A stretch of DNA of 64,000 nt from Apostichopus japonicus (GCF_037975245.1 NC_092566.1:12045501-12109500), one strand, 5' to 3'. Counted from the first letter of the stretch, positions 40,589 to 57,800 are shown. Numbers and translations: made by a program. The notes: generated by a model from the sequence alone, not told the origin.

Positions 40589-43500
40589 TTTAACGATACC
40601 AAACATTCCATTGATCGGTACCGCACATTCGATTGATCGGTACCGCACATTCGATTGATCGGTACCGCACATTCGATTGATCGGTAACGCACATTCAATT
40701 GATCGATACCGCACATTCGATTGTCGGAACGGAACATTCGATTGATCCGTACCGCACATTCAATTGATCGATACCGCACATTCGATTGATCGGTACGGAA
40801 CATTCGATTGATCCGTACCGCACATTCGATTGATCGGTACCGCACATTCGATTGTTCGGTACCGCACATCCGATTTAACGATACCAAACATTCGATTTAA
40901 CGATACCAAACATTCCATTGATCGCTACGGAACATTCGATAGATCGGTACCGAACAATCAATTGATCGGTACCGCACATTCGATTGATCGGTATGGCACA
41001 TTCGATCAATCGGTACCGCACATTCGATTGATCGGTACCGCACATTCGATTGGTCGGTACCACATTTTCGATTGATAGATACCAAACATTCGATTGATCG
41101 ATACCAAACATTCGATTTAACGATACCAAACATTCCATTGATCGGTACCGCACATTCGATTGATCGGTACCGCACATTCCATTGATCGGTACCGCACATT
41201 CGATTGATCGATACCGCACATTCGATTGTTCGGTACCGCACATTCGATTTAACGATGCCAAACATTCCATTGATCGGTACGGAACATTCGATTGATCGGA
41301 ACCGCACATTCGAACTATAGGTACTGAACATTCGATTTAAAGATACCGCACATTCGATTGATCGATACAGCACATTCGATTGATCGGAACCAAACATTCA
41401 ATTGATCGATACTCAACATTGATCGGTTCTGCACATTCGATTTAACGATAACAAATATTCGATTGATCGGTACGGAACATTCGATTGAACGGTACCGCAC
41501 ATTCCGTTCCATCGGTACCGCACATTCGATTGATCGATACCGCACATTCGATTGTTCGGTACCGCACATTCAATTTAACGATACCAAACATTCCATTGAT
41601 CGGTACGGAACATTCGATAGATCGGAACCGCACATTCGAACTATCGGTACTGAACATTCGATTTAACGATACCGCACATTCGATTGATCGATACCGCACA
41701 TTCAATTGATCGGTACCACACATTCGATTGATCGATACCGCACATTCGATTGATCGGTACCGCACATTCAATTGATCGATACCAAACATTCCATTGATCG
41801 ATACTCAACATTCCATTGATCGGTACTGCACATTCGATTTAACGATACCAAACATTCGATTGATCGGTACGGAACATTCGATTGAACGGTAACGCACATT
41901 CTATAGATCGGTACCGCATATTCGAAGTAACGGTACCGCACATTCGATTTAACGATACCAAATATTCCATTGATCGTTACCGCACATTCGAATGATCCGT
42001 ACCACACATTCGATTAATCGGTAGCGCACATTCGATTGATCGGTACCGTACATTCGATTGATCGTTACCAAACATTCCATTGATCGGTAGGGAACATTCG
42101 ATAGATCGGAACCGCATATTCGATTGATCGGTACCGAACATTCGATTTAACGTTACCGCACATTCGATTGATCGGTACCGCACATTCGATTGATCAGTAC
42201 TGCACATTCGATTGATCGGTACCGTACATTCGATTAATCGATACCGCACATTCGATTGATCGCTACGGAACATTCCATAGATCGGTATCGAACAATCAAT
42301 TGATCGGTACCGCACATTCGATTGATCGGTACGGAACATTCGATAGATCGGTACCGAACATTCGATTGATCGGTACCGCAAATTCGATTGATCGTTACCG
42401 AATATTCGATTGATCGATACCGCACATTCGATTGATCGGTATCGAACATTCGATTTAACGATACCGCACATTCGATTGATCGGTACGAAACATTCGATTG
42501 ATCGGTACCGAACATTCGATTTAACGATACCGCACATTCGATTGATCGGTACGGCACATTCGATTGATCGGAACCGAACATTCAATTGATCGGTACTGCA
42601 CATTCGATTGATCGGTACCGCACGTTCGATTGATCGATACCAAATAGTCAATTGATCGATACTCAACATTGATCGGTACCGCACATTCGATTGATCGCTA
42701 CGGAACATTCGATAGATCGGTACCGAACAATCAATTGATCGGTACCGCACATTCGATTGATCGGTACGGAACTTTCGATTGATCGGTACCGCAAATTCGA
42801 TTGATCGTTACCGAATATTCGATTGATCGATACCGCACATTCGATTGATCGGTATCGCACATTCGATTTAACGATACCGCACATTCGATTGATCGGTACG
42901 AAACATTCGATTGATCGGTACCGAACATTCGATTTAACGATACCGCACATTCGATTGATCGATACCGCACATTCGATTGATCGATACCGCACATTCGATT
43001 GATCTATACGGAACATTCGATTGATCGGTACCGCTCATTCGATTGATCCGTACCGCACATTCGATTGATCGGTAGCGCACATTCGATAGATCGGAACCGC
43101 ACATTCGAACTATCGGTACCGAACAATCAATTGATCGGTACCGCACATTCGATTGATCGGTACGGCACATTCGATTGATCGGAACCGAACATTCAATTGA
43201 TCGATACCGCACATTCGATTGATCGGTACCGCACGTTCGATTGATCGATACCAAATATTCAATTGATCGATACTCAACATTGATCGGTACCGCACATTCG
43301 ATTGATCGGTACGGAACATTCGATTGAACGGTAACGCACATTCGATTGATCGGTACCGCACATTCGATTGATTGGTACCGCACATTTGATTGATCGTTAC
43401 CGAACATTCGATTGATCTGTACCGCACAATCGATTGATCGGAACCGCACATTCAAACTAACGGTACCGCACATTCGATTTAACGATACCAAACATTCCAT

Positions 43501-46500
43501 TGATCGGTAGGGAACATTCGATAGATCGGAACCGCACATTCGATTGATCGGTACCGAACATTCGATTTAACGATACCGCACATTCGATAGATCAATACCG
43601 CACATTCGATTGATCCCTACCGCACATTCGATTGATCGGAACCGCACATTCGATTGATCCGTACCGCACATTCGATTGATCGGTACCGTACATTCGATTA
43701 ATCGGTACCACACATTCAATTGGTCGGTACCATATTTTCGATTGATCGGTACCGTACATTCGATTGATCGGTACTACACATTCAATTCGTCGGTACCACA
43801 TTTTCGATTGATCGATACAAAACATTCGATTGATCGATACCAAACATTCGATTTAACGATACCAAACATTCCATTGATCGGTACCGCACATTCGATTAAT
43901 CGATACCGCACATTCGATTGATCGCTACTCAACATTCGATAGATCGGGATTGAACAATCAATTGATCGGTACCGCACATTCGATTGATCGGTATGGCACA
44001 TTCGATTGATCGGTACCGCACATTCGATTGATCCGTACCGCACATTCGATTGATCGATAGCGCACATTCGATTGATCGGTACCGTACATTCGATTGATCG
44101 GTACCACACATTCGATTGGTCGGTACCACATTTTCGATTGATCGATACCAAACATTCGATTGATTGATACCCAACATTCGATTTTACGATACCAAACATT
44201 CCATTGATCGGTACCGCACATTCGATTGATCGGTACCGCACATTCCATTGATCGGTACCGCACATTCGATTGATCGATACCGCACATTCGATTGTTCGGT
44301 ACCGCACATTCGATTTAACGATACCACATTTTCGATTGATCGATACCATATATTCGATTGATCGATACCAACCATTCGATTGATCGGTACGGTGCATTCG
44401 ATTGAACGGTACCGCACATTCGATTGATCGGAACGGAACATTCGATTGATCCGTACCGCACATTCGATTCATCGGTAGCGCACATTCGATTGATCGGTAC
44501 CGTACATTGGATTGATCGGTACCACACATTCGATTGTTCGGTACCGCACATTCGATTTAACGATACCAAACATTCGATTGATCGGTACGGAACATTCGAT
44601 AGATCGGAACCGCACATTCGAACTATCGGTACCGAACATTCGATTTAACGATACCGCACATTCGATTGATCGATACAGCACATTCGATTGATCGGAACCG
44701 AACATTCAATTGATCGATACCGCACATTCGATTGATCGGTACCGCACGTTCGATTGATCGATACCATACATTCAATAGATCGATACCAAACATTCGATTT
44801 AACGATACCAAACATTTCATTGATCGGTACCGCACATTCGATTGATCGGTATGGCACATTCGATCGATCGGTACCGCACATTCGATTGATCCGTACCGCA
44901 CATTCGATTGATCGATAGCGCACATTCGATTGATCGGTACCACACATTCGATTGGTCGGTACCACATTTTCGATTGATCAATACCAAACATTCGATTGAT
45001 CGATACCAAACATTCGATTTAACGATACCAAACATTCCATTGATCGGTACCGCACATTCGATTGATCGGTACCGCACATTCGATTGATCTGAATCGAACA
45101 TTCGATTTAACGATACCAAACATTCCATTGATCGGTACCGCACATTCGATTGATCGGTACCGCACATTCCATTGATCGGTACCGCACATTCGATTTAACG
45201 ATACCGCACATTCGATTGTTGGGTACCGCACATTCGATTTAACGATACCATACATTCCATTGATCGGTACGGAACATTCCATAGATCGGAACCGCACATT
45301 CGAACTATTGGTACCGAACATTCGATTGATCGGTACCGAACATTCGATTTTACGATACCGCACATTCGATTGATCGATACCGCACATTCGATTGATCTAT
45401 ACGGAACATTCGATTGATCGGTACCGCACATTCGATTGATCGGTAGCGCACATTCGATAGATCGGAACCGCACATTCGAACTATCGGTACCGAACAATCA
45501 ATTGATCGGTACCGCACATTCGATTGATCGGTACGGCACATTCGATTGATCGGAACCGAACATTCAATTGATCGATACAAAACATTCGATTGATCGGTAC
45601 CGCACGTTCGATTGATCGATACCAAATATTCAATTGATCGATACTCAACATTGATCGGTACCGCACATTCGATTGATCGCTACGGAACATTCGATAGATC
45701 GGTACCGAACAATCAATTGATCGGTACCGCACATTCGATTGATCGGTACGGAACATTCGATAGATCGGTACCGAAAATTCGATTGATCGGTACCGCAAAT
45801 TCGATTGATCGTTACCGAGCATTCGATTGATCGATACCGCACATTCGATTGATCGGTATCGCACATTCGATTTAACGATACCGCACATTCGATTGATCGG
45901 TACGGAACATTCGATTGATCGATACCGAACATTCGATTTAACGATACCGCACATTCGATTGATCGATACCGCACATTCGATTGATCGATACCGCACATTC
46001 GATTGATCTATACGGAACATTCGATTGAACGGTAACGCACATTCGATTGATCGGTACCGCACATTCGATTGATTGGTACCGCTCATTCGATTGATCCGTA
46101 CCGCACATTCGATTGATCGGTAGCGCACATTCGATAGATCGGAACCGCACATTCGAACTATCGGTACCGAACAATCAATTGATCGGTACCGCACATTCGA
46201 TTGATCGGTACGGCACATTCGATTGATCGGAACCGAACATTCAATTGATCGATACCGCACATTCGATTGATCGGTACCGCACGTTCGATTGATCGATACC
46301 AAATATTCAATTGATCGATACTCAACATTGATCGGTACCGCACATTCGATTGATCGGTACGGAACATTCGATTGAACGGTAACGCACATTCGATTGATCG
46401 GTACCGCACATTCGATTGATTGGTACCGCACATTTGATTGATCGTTACCGAACATTCGATTGATCTGTACCGCACAATCGATTGATCGGAACCGCACATT

Positions 46501-49500
46501 CAAACTAACGGTACCACACATTCGATTTAACGATACCAAACATTCCATTGATCGGTAGGGAACATTCGATAGATCGGAACCGCACATTCGATTGATCGGT
46601 ACCGAACATTCGATTTAACGTTACCTCACATTCGATAGATCAATACCGCACATTCGATTGATCCCTACCGCACATTCGATTGATCGGTACCGCACATTCG
46701 ATTGATCCGTACCGCACATTCGATTGATCGGTAGCGCACATTCGATTGATCGTTACCGAACATTCGATTGATCGATACCGCACATTCAATTGGTCGGTAC
46801 CATATTTTCGATTGATCGGTACCGAACATTCGATTTAACGATACCGCACATTCCATTGATCGGTACCGCACATTCGATTAATCGATACCGCACATTCGAT
46901 TGATCGGTACCGCACATTCGATTGATCGGTACCGCACATTCCATTGAGCGGTACCAAACATTCGATTTAACGATACCGCACATTCGATTGATCGGTACCG
47001 CACATTCGATTGATCGTTACCGCACATTCGATTGATCGTTACCAAACATTCAATTGATCGATACTCAACATTCCATTGATCGGTACTTCACATTCGATTT
47101 AACGATACCAAACATTCGATTGATCGGTACGGAACATTCGATTGAACGTTACCGCATATTCGATTGATCGATACGGAACATTCGATTGATAGATACCGCA
47201 CATTCGATTTTACGATACCAAACATTCCATTTATCGGTACAGAACATTCGATTGATCGGTACCGAACATTCGATTGATCGGTACCGCACATTCGATTGAT
47301 CGTTACCGAACATTCGATTGATCGATACCGCACATTCGATTGATCGGTATCGCACATTCGATTTAACGATACCGCACATTCGATTGATTGGTACGGAACA
47401 TTCGATTGATCGGTACCGAACATTCGATTTAACGATACCGCACATTCGATTGATCGATACCGCACATTCGATTGATCGATACCGCACATTCGATTGATCG
47501 CTACGGAACATTCGATTGATCGGTACCGCTCATTCGATTGATCCGTACCGCACATTCGATTGATCGGTAGCGCACATTCGATAGATCGGAACCGCACATT
47601 CGAACTATCGGTACCGAACAATCAATTGATCGGTACCGCACATTCAATTGATCGATACAGCACATTCGATTGATCGGAACCGAACATTCAATTGATCGAT
47701 ACCGCACATTCGATTGATCGGTACCGCACGTTCCATTGATCGATACCATACATTCAATAGATCGATACTCAACATTGATCGGTACTGCACATTCGATTGA
47801 TCGGTACGGAACATTCGATTGATCGGTACCGAACATTCGATTTAACGATACCGCACATTCGATTGATCGATACCGCACATTCGATTGATCGATACCGCAC
47901 ATTCGATTGATCGCTACGGAACATTCGATTGATCGGTACCGCTCATTCGATTGATCCGTACCGCACATTCGATTGATCGGTAGCGCACATTCGATAGATC
48001 GGAACCGCACATTCGAACTATCGGTACCGAACAATCAATTGATCGGTACCGCACATTCAATTGATCGATACAGCACATTAGATTGATCGGAACCGAACAT
48101 TCAATTGATCGATACCGCACATTCGATTGATCGGTACCGCACGTTCCATTGATCGATACCATACATTCAATAGATCGATACTCAACATTGATCGGTACCG
48201 CACATTCGATTTACCGATACCAAACATTTCTATTGATCGGTACGGAACATTCGATTGAACGGTACCGCACATTCGATTCATCTGTACGGAACATTCGATT
48301 GAACGGTAACGCACATTCGATTGATCGGTACCGCACATTCGATTGATTGGTACCGCATATTCGATTGATCGTTACCGAACATTCGATTGATCTGTACCGC
48401 ACAATCGATTGATCGGAACCGCACATTCAAACTAACGGTACCGCACATTCGATTTAACGATACCAAACATTCCATTGATCGGTACGGAACATTCGATTGA
48501 TCGGAACCGCACATTCGATTGATCGGTACCGTACATTCGATTGATCGGTACCACACATTCGATTGGTCGGTACCACATTTTCGATTGATCGATACCAAAC
48601 ATTCGATTGATTGATACCAAACATTCGATTTAACGATACCAAACATTCCATTGATCGGTACCGCACATTCGATTGATCGGTACCGCACATTCCATTGATC
48701 GGTACCGCACATTCGATTGATCGATACCGCACATTCGATTGTTCGGTACCGCACATTCGATTTAACGATACCAACCATTCGATTGATCGGTACGGTGCAT
48801 TCGATTGATCGGTACCACACATTCGATTGTTCGGTACCGCACATTCGATTTAACGATACCAAACATTCCATTGATCGGTACGGAACATTCGATAGATCGG
48901 AACCGAACATTCGAACTATCGGTACCGAACATTCGATTTAACGATACCGCACATTCGATTGATCGATACCGCACATTCGATTGATCGGTACCGCACATTC
49001 AATTGATCGATACCAAACATTCCATTGATCGATACTCAACATTCCATTGATCGGTACTGCACATTCGATTTAACGATACCAAACATTCGATTGATCGGTA
49101 CGGAACATTCGATTGAACGTTACCGCATATTCGATTGATCGATACGGAACATTCGATTGATCGATACCGCACATTCCATTGATCGGATTCGCACATTCGA
49201 TAGATCGATACCGCACATTCGATTGATCGGTACCGCACATTCGATTTTACGATACCAAACATTCCATTTATCGGTACGGAACATTCGATAGATCGGTACC
49301 GAACATTCGATTGATCGGTACCGCAAATTCGATTGATCGGTAAAGAACATTCGATTGATCGATACCGCACATTCGATTGATCGGTATCGCAAATTCGATT
49401 TAACGATACCAAACATTCGATTGATCGGTACGGAACATTCGATTGATCGGTACCGAACATTCGATTTAACGATACCGCACATTCCATTGATCGGTACCGC

Positions 49501-51614
49501 ACATTCGATAGATCGGTACCGCACATTCGATTGATCGGAACCGAACATTCGATTTAACGATACCAAACATTCGATTGATCGGTACCGCACATTCGATTGA
49601 TCGGTACCGCACATTCCATTGAGCGATACCAAACATTCGATTTAACGATACCGCACATTCCATTGATCGGTACCGCACATTCGATTGATCGTTACCGCAC
49701 ATTCGATTGATCGTTACCAAACATTCAATTGATCGATACTCAACATTCGATTGATCGGTACTGCACATTCGATTTAACGATACCAAACATTCGATTGATC
49801 GGTACGGAACATTCGATTGATAGATACCGCACATTCGTCTTTACGATACCAAACATTCCATTTATCGGTACAGAACATTCGATTGATCGGTACCGAACAT
49901 TCGATTGATCGGTACCGCACATTCGATTGATCGTTACCGAACATTCGATTGATCGATACCGCACATTCGATTGATCGGTATCGCACATTCGATTTAACGA
50001 TACCGCACATTCGATTGATTGGTACGGAACATTCGATTGATCGGTACCACACATTCGATTTAATGATACCGCACATTCGATTGATCGATACCGCACATTC
50101 GATTGATCGATACCGCACATTCGATTGATCGCTACGGAACATTCGATTGATCGGTACCGAACAATCAATTGATCGGTACCGCACATTCAATTGATCGATA
50201 CAGCACATTCGATTGATCGGAACCGAACATTCAATTGATCGATACCGCACATTCGATTGATCGGTACCGCACGTTCCATTGATCGATACCATACATTCAA
50301 TAGATCGATACTCAACATTGATCGGTACCGCACATTCGATTTACAGATACCAAACATTTCTATTGATCGGTACGGAACATTCGATTGAACGGTACCGCAC
50401 ATTCGATTCATCGGTACGGAACATTCGATTGAACGGTAACGCACATTCGATTGATCGGTACCGCACATTCGATTGATCGGTACCACACATTCAATTGGTC
50501 GGTACCACATTTTCGATTGATCGGTACCGTACATTCGATTGATCGGTACCACACATTCAATTGGTCGGTACCACATTTTCGATTGATCGATACAAAACAT
50601 TCGATTGATCGATACCGCACATTCGATTGATCGGTACGGAACATTCGATTGATCGGTACCACACATTCGATTTAATGATACCGCACATTCGATTGATCGA
50701 TACCGCACATTCGATTGATCGATACCGCACATTCGATTGATCGCTACGGAACATTCGATTGATCGGTACCGCTCATTCGATTGATCCGTACCGCACATTC
50801 GATTGATCGGTAGCGCACATTCGATAGATCGGAACCGCACATTCGAACTATCGGTACCGAACAATCAATTGATCGGTACCGCACATTCAATTGATCGATA
50901 CAGCACATTCGATTGATCGGAACCGAACATTCAATTGATCGATACCGCACATTCGATTGATCGGTACCGCACGTTCGATTGATCGATACCATACATTCAA
51001 TAGATCGATACCAAACATTCGATTTAACGATACCAAACATTTCATTGATCGGTACCGCACATTCGATTAATCGATACATCACATTCGATTGATCGTTATG
51101 GCACATTCGATCGATCGGTACCGCACATTCGATTGATCCGTACCGCACATTCGATTGATCGATAGCGCACATTCGATTGATCGGTACCGTACATTCGATT
51201 GATCGGTACCACACATTCGATTGGTCGGTACCACATTTTCGATTGATCGATACCAAACATTCGATTGATCGATACCGCACATTCGATTGATCGGTAGGGA
51301 ACATTCGATTGAACGGTACCGCACATTCGATTGATCGGTACGGAACATTCGATTGATCGGTACCGCACATTTGATTGATCGGTATCGCACATTCGATAGA
51401 TCGTTACCGAACATTCGATTGATCTGTACCGCACAATCGATTGATCGGAACCGCACATTCAAACTAACGTTACCGCACATTCGATTTAACGATACCAAAC
51501 ATTCCATTGTTCGGTAGGGAACATTCGATAGATCGGAACCGCACATTCGATTGATCGGTACCGAACATTCGATTTAACGTTACCGCACATTCGATTGATC
51601 AATACCACACATTC

Positions 51615-53286
51615 GATTGATCCCTACCGCACATTCGATTGATCGGTACCGCACAATCGATTGATCCGTACCGCACATTCGATTGATCGGTAGCGCACAT
51701 TCGATTGATCGGTACCGTACATTCGATTGATCGGTACCACACATTCAATTGGTCGGTACCACATTTTCGATTGATCGATACCGCACATTCGATTGTTGGG
51801 TACCGCACATTCGATTTAACGATACCATACATTCCATTGATCGGTACGGAACATTCAATTGAACGGTAACGCACATTCTATAGATCGGTACCGCATATTC
51901 GAAGTAACGGTACCGCACATTCGATTTAACGATACCAAATATTCCATTGATCGTTACCGCACATTCGAATGATCCGTACCACACATTCGATTAATCGGTA
52001 GCGCACATTCGATTGATCGGTACCGTACATTCGATTGATCGGTACCAAACATTCCATTGATCGGTAGGGAACATTCGATAGATCGAAACCGCATATTCGA
52101 TTGATCGGTACCGAACATTCGATTTAACGTTACCGCACATTCGATTGATCGGTACCGCACATTCGATTGATCAGTACTGCACATTCGATTGATCGGTACC
52201 GTACATTCGATTGATCGGTACCACACATTCAAATGGTCGGTACCAAATTTTCGATTGAACGATACAAAACATTCGATTGATCGATACCAAACATTCGATT
52301 TAGCGATACCAAACAATCCATTGATCGGTACCGCACATTCGATTAATCGATACCGCACATTCGATTGATCGCTACGGAACATTCGATAGATCGGTATCGA
52401 ACAATCAATTGATCGGTACCGCACATTCGATTGATCGGTACGGAACATTCGATAGATCCCTACCGCACATTCGATTGATCGGTACCGCACAATCGATTGA
52501 TCCGTACCGCACATTCGATTGATCGGTAGCGCACATTCGATTGATCGGTACCGTACATTCGATTGATCGGTACCACACATTCAATTGGTCGGTACCACAT
52601 TTTCGATTGATCGATACCGCACATTCGATTGTTGGGTACCGCACATTCGATTTAACGATACCATACATTCCATTGATCGGTACGGAACATTCAATTGAAC
52701 GGTAACGCACATTCTATAGATCGGTACCGCATATTCGAAGTAACGGTACCGCACATTCGATTTAACGATACCAAATATTCCATTGATCGTTACCGCACAT
52801 TCGAATGATCCGTACCACACATTCGATTAATCGGTAGCGCACATTCGATTGATCGGTACCGTACATTCGATTGATCGGTACCAAACATTCCATTGATCGG
52901 TAGGGAACATTCGATAGATCGGAACCGCATATTCGATTGATCGGTACCGAACATTCGATTTAACGTTACCGCACATTCGATTGATCGGTACCGCACATTC
53001 GATTGATCAGTACTGCACATTCGATTGATCGGTACCGTACATTCGATTGATCGGTACCACACATTCAAATGGTCGGTACCAAATTTTCGATTGAACGATA
53101 CAAAACATTCGATTGATCGATACCAAACATTCGATTTAGCGATACCAAACAATCCATTGATCGGTACCGCACATTCGATTAATCGATACCGCACATTCGA
53201 TTGATCGCTACGGAACATTCGATAGATCGGTATCGAACAATCAATTGATCGGTACCGCACATTCGATTGATCGGTACGGAACATTC
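51615..53286 (+). repeat. 836-bp (38-mer) tandem HOR, two copies
   Basis: Copies at 51615-52450 and 52451-53286. The anchor ACATTTTCGATTGATCGATA lies at 51761 and 52597. 836 equals 38 monomers exactly. The copy boundary is visible because GATTGATCCC at the start of copy 1 becomes GATAGATCCC at copy 2 and GATAGATCGG at the exit. Confidence 0.85.
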
Positions 53287-54500
53287 GATAGATCGGTACC
53301 GAACATTCGATTGATCGGTACCGCAAATTCGATTGATCGTTACCGAATATTCGATTGATCGATACCGCACATTCGATTGATCGGTATCGCACATTCGATT
53401 TAACGATACCGCACATTCGATTGATCGGTACGGAACATTCGATTGATCGGTACCGAACATTCGATTTAACGATACCGCACATTCGATTGATCGATACCGC
53501 ACATTCGATTGATCGATACCGCACATTCGATTGATCTATACGGAACATTCGATTGATCGGTACCGCTCATTCGATTGATCCGTACCGCACATTCGATTGA
53601 TCGGTAGCGCACATTCGATAGATCGGAACCGCACATTCGAACTATCGGTACCGAACAATCAATTGATCGGTACCGCACATTCGATTGATCGGTACGGCAC
53701 ATTCGATTGATCGGAACCGAACATTCAATTGATCGATACCGCACATTCGATTGATCGGTACCGCACGTTCGATTGATCGATACCAAATATTCAATTGATC
53801 GATACTTAACATTGATCGGTACCGCACATTCGATTGATCGCTACGGAACATTCGATAGATCGGTACCGAACAATCAATTGATCGGTACCGCACATTCGAT
53901 TGATCGGTACGGAACATTCGATAGATCGGTACCGAACATTCGATTGATCGGTACGGAACATTCGATAGATCGATACCGCACATTCGATTGTTCGGTACCG
54001 CACTTTCGATTTAACGATACCATACATTCCATTGATCGGTACGGAACATTCGATAGATCGGAACTGCACATTCGAACTATCGGTAGCGAACATTCGATAG
54101 ATCGGTACGGAACATTTGATTGAACGTTACCGCATATTCGATTGATCGATACGGAACATTTGATTGATCGGTACCGCACTTTCGATTTAACATTACCAAT
54201 TATTCCATTGATCGGTACGGAACATTCGATTGAACGGTAACGCACATTCTATAGATCGGTACCGCATATTCGAAGTAACGGTACCGCACATTCGATTTAA
54301 CGATACCAAATATTCCATTGATCGATACCGCACATTCGTTTGATCGGTATCGCACATTCGATAGATCGGTACCGCACATTCGATTGAGCGATACCAAACA
54401 TTCGATTGATCGGTACCGCACATTCGTTTGATCGGTATCGCACATTCGATAGATCGGTACCGCACATTCGATTGAGCGATACCAAACATTCCATTGATCG
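52840..54500 (+). repeat. Long HOR unit repeated 3.4 kb downstream
   Basis: Matches 56325-57950. The shift is 3489 bp up to about 56870 and 3445 bp afterwards, because two monomers (44 bp) present near 53380-53420 are missing in the downstream copy. The rare ACTTAACATTGATCGG variant occurs only in these two copies (53804 and 57249), which supports their direct relationship. Confidence 0.8.
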
Positions 54501-54508
54501 ATACCAAA
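54333..54508 (+). repeat. 88-bp (4-mer) local tandem duplication
   Basis: Four-monomer block beginning CATTCGTTTGATCGG at 54333 and again at 54421. The corresponding place in the related block near 55190-55310 has it once, so this is a local gain here or a loss there. Confidence 0.8.
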
Positions 54509-54706
54509 CATTCGATTGATCGGTACCGCACATTCGATTTAACGATACCAAACATTCCATTGATCGGTACGGAACATTCGATAGATCGGTACCGAACATT
54601 CGATTGATCGGTACCGCACATTCGTTTGATCGTTACCGAACATTCGATTGATCGGTACCGCACATTCAATTGATCGGTATCGCACATTCAATTTAACGAT
54701 ACCGCA

Positions 54707-54882
54707 CATTCGATTGATCGGTACGGAACATTCGATTGCTCGGTACCGAACATTCGATTTAACGATACCGCATATTCGATTGATCGATACCGCACATTCG
54801 ATTGATCGGTACGGAACATTCGATTGCTCGGTACCGAACATTCGATTTAACGATACCGCATATTCGATTGATCGATACCGCA
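54707..54882 (+). repeat. Second 88-bp local tandem duplication
   Basis: Block with GATTGCTCGGTACCG repeated at 54707 and 54795; the downstream relative at about 55520-55610 has a single copy. Together with the 54333 duplication this explains why the shift to the related block falls from 889 bp to 801 bp and then 713 bp. Confidence 0.8.
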
Positions 54883-57800
54883 CATTCGATTGATCGGTAC
54901 GGAACATTCGATTGATCGGTACGGCATATTCGATTGATCGATTTGATCGATACCGCACATTCGATTTATCGGTACCTCACATTCGATTGATCGATACCAA
55001 ACATTCAATTGATCGATAGCAAACATTCGATTGATCGGTACGGAACATTCGATAGATCGGAACTGCACATTCGAACTATCGGTACCGAACATTCGATAGA
55101 TCGGTACGGAACATTTGATTGAACGTTACCGCACATTCGATTGATCGATACGGAACATTCGATTGATCGGTACCGCACATTCGATTTAACGATACCAAAT
55201 ATTCCATTGATCGATACCGCACATTCGTTTGATCGGTATCGCACATTCGATAGATCGGTACCGCACATTCGATTGAGCGATACCAAACATTCCATTGATC
55301 GATACCAAACATTCGATTGATCGGTACCGCACATTCGATTTAACGATACCAAACATTCCATTGATCGGTACGGAACATTCGATAGATCGGTACCGAACAT
55401 TCGATTGATCGGTACCGCACATTAGTTTGATCGTTACCGAACATTCGATTGATCGGTACCGCACATTCAATTGATCGGTATCGCACATTCAATTTAACGA
55501 TACCGCACATTCGATTGATCGGTACGGAACATTCGATTGCTCGGTACCGAACATTCGATTTAACGATACCGCATATTCGATTGATCGATACCGCACATTC
55601 GATTGATCGGTACGGAACATTCGATTGATCGGTACGGCATATTCGATTGATCGATTTGATCGATACCGCACATTCGATTTATCGGTACCTCACATTCGAT
55701 TGATCGATACCAAACATTCAATTGATCGATACCAAACATTCGATTGATCGGTACCGCACATTCGATTTAACGATACCAAACATTCCATTGATCGGTACGG
55801 AACATTCGATAGATCGGTACCGAACATTCGATTGATCGGTACCGCACATTCGTTTGATCGTTACCGAACATTCGATTGATCGGTACCGCACATTCAATTG
55901 ATCGGTATCGCACATTCGATTTAACGATACCGCACATTCGATTGTTGGGTACCGCACATTCGATTTAACGATACCATACATTCCATTGATCGGTACGGAA
56001 CATTCCATAGATCGGAACCGCACATTCGAACTATTGGTACCGAACATTCGATTGATCGGTACGGAACATTCGATTGAACGTTACCGCACATTCGATTGAT
56101 CGATACGGAACATTCGATTAATCGGTACCGCACATTCGATTTAACATTACCAAACATTCCATTGATCGGTACGGAACATTCAATTGAACGGTAACGCACA
56201 TTCTATAGATCGGTACCGCATATTCGAAGTAACGGTACCGCACATTCGATTTAACGATACCAAATATTCCATTGATCGTTACCGCACATTCGAATGATCC
56301 GTACCACACATTCGATTAATCGGTAGCGCACATTCGATTGATCGGTACCGTACATTCGATTGATCGGTACCAAACATTCCATTGATCGGTAGGGAACATT
56401 CGATAGATCGGAACCGCATATTCGATTGATCGGTACCGAACATTCGATTTAACGTTACCGCACATTCGATTGATCGGTACCGCACATTCGATTGATCAGT
56501 ACTGCACATTCGATTGATCGGTACCGTACATTCGATTGATCGGTACCACACATTCAAATGGTCGGTACCAAATTTTCGATTGAACGATACAAAACATTCG
56601 ATTGATCGATACCAAACATTCGATTTAGCGATACCGCACATTCGATTGATCGGTACCGCACATTCGATTAATCGATACCGCACATTCGATTGATCGCTAC
56701 GGAACATTCGATAGATCGGTATCGAACAATCAATTGATCGGTACCGCACATTCGATTGATCGGTACGGAACATTCGATAGATCGGTACCGAACATTCGAT
56801 TGATCGGTACCGCAAATTCGATTGATCGTTACCGAATATTCGATTGATCGATACCGCACATTCGATTGATCGGTACGGAACATTCGATTGATCGGTACCG
56901 AACATTCGATTTAACGATACCGCACATTCGATTGATCGATACCGCACATTCGATTGATCGATACCGCACATTCGATTGATCTATACGGAACATTCGATTG
57001 ATCGGTACCGCTCATTCGATTGATCCGTACCGCACATTCGATTGATCGGTAGCGCACATTCGATAGATCGGAACCGCACATTCGAACTATCGGTACCGAA
57101 CAATCAATTGATCGGTACCGCACATTCGATTGATCGGTACGGCACATTCGATTGATCGGAACCGAACATTCAATTGATCGATACCGCACATTCGATTGAT
57201 CGGTACCGCACGTTCGATTGATCGATACCAAATATTCAATTGATCGATACTTAACATTGATCGGTACCGCACATTCGATTGATCGCTACGGAACATTCGA
57301 TAGATCGGTACCGAACAATCAATTGATCGGTACCGCACATTCGATTGATCGCTACGGAACATTCGATAGATCGGTACCGAACATTCGATTGATCGGTACG
57401 GAACATTCGATAGATCGATACCGCACATTCGATTGTTCGGTACCGCACTTTCGATTTAACGATACCATACATTCCATTGATCGGTACGGAACATTCGATA
57501 GATCGGAACTGCACATTCGAACTATCGGTACCGAACATTCGATAGATCGGTACGGAACATTTGATTGAACGTTACCGCATATTCGATTGATCGATACGGA
57601 ACATTTGATTGATCGGTACCGCACTTTCGATTTAACATTACCAATTATTCCATTGATCGGTACGGAACATTCGATTGAACGGTAACGCACATTTTATAGA
57701 TCGGTGCCGCATATTCGAAGTAACGGTACCGCACATTCGATTTAACGATACCAAATATTCCATTGATCGATACCGCACATTCGTTTGATCGGTATCGCAC

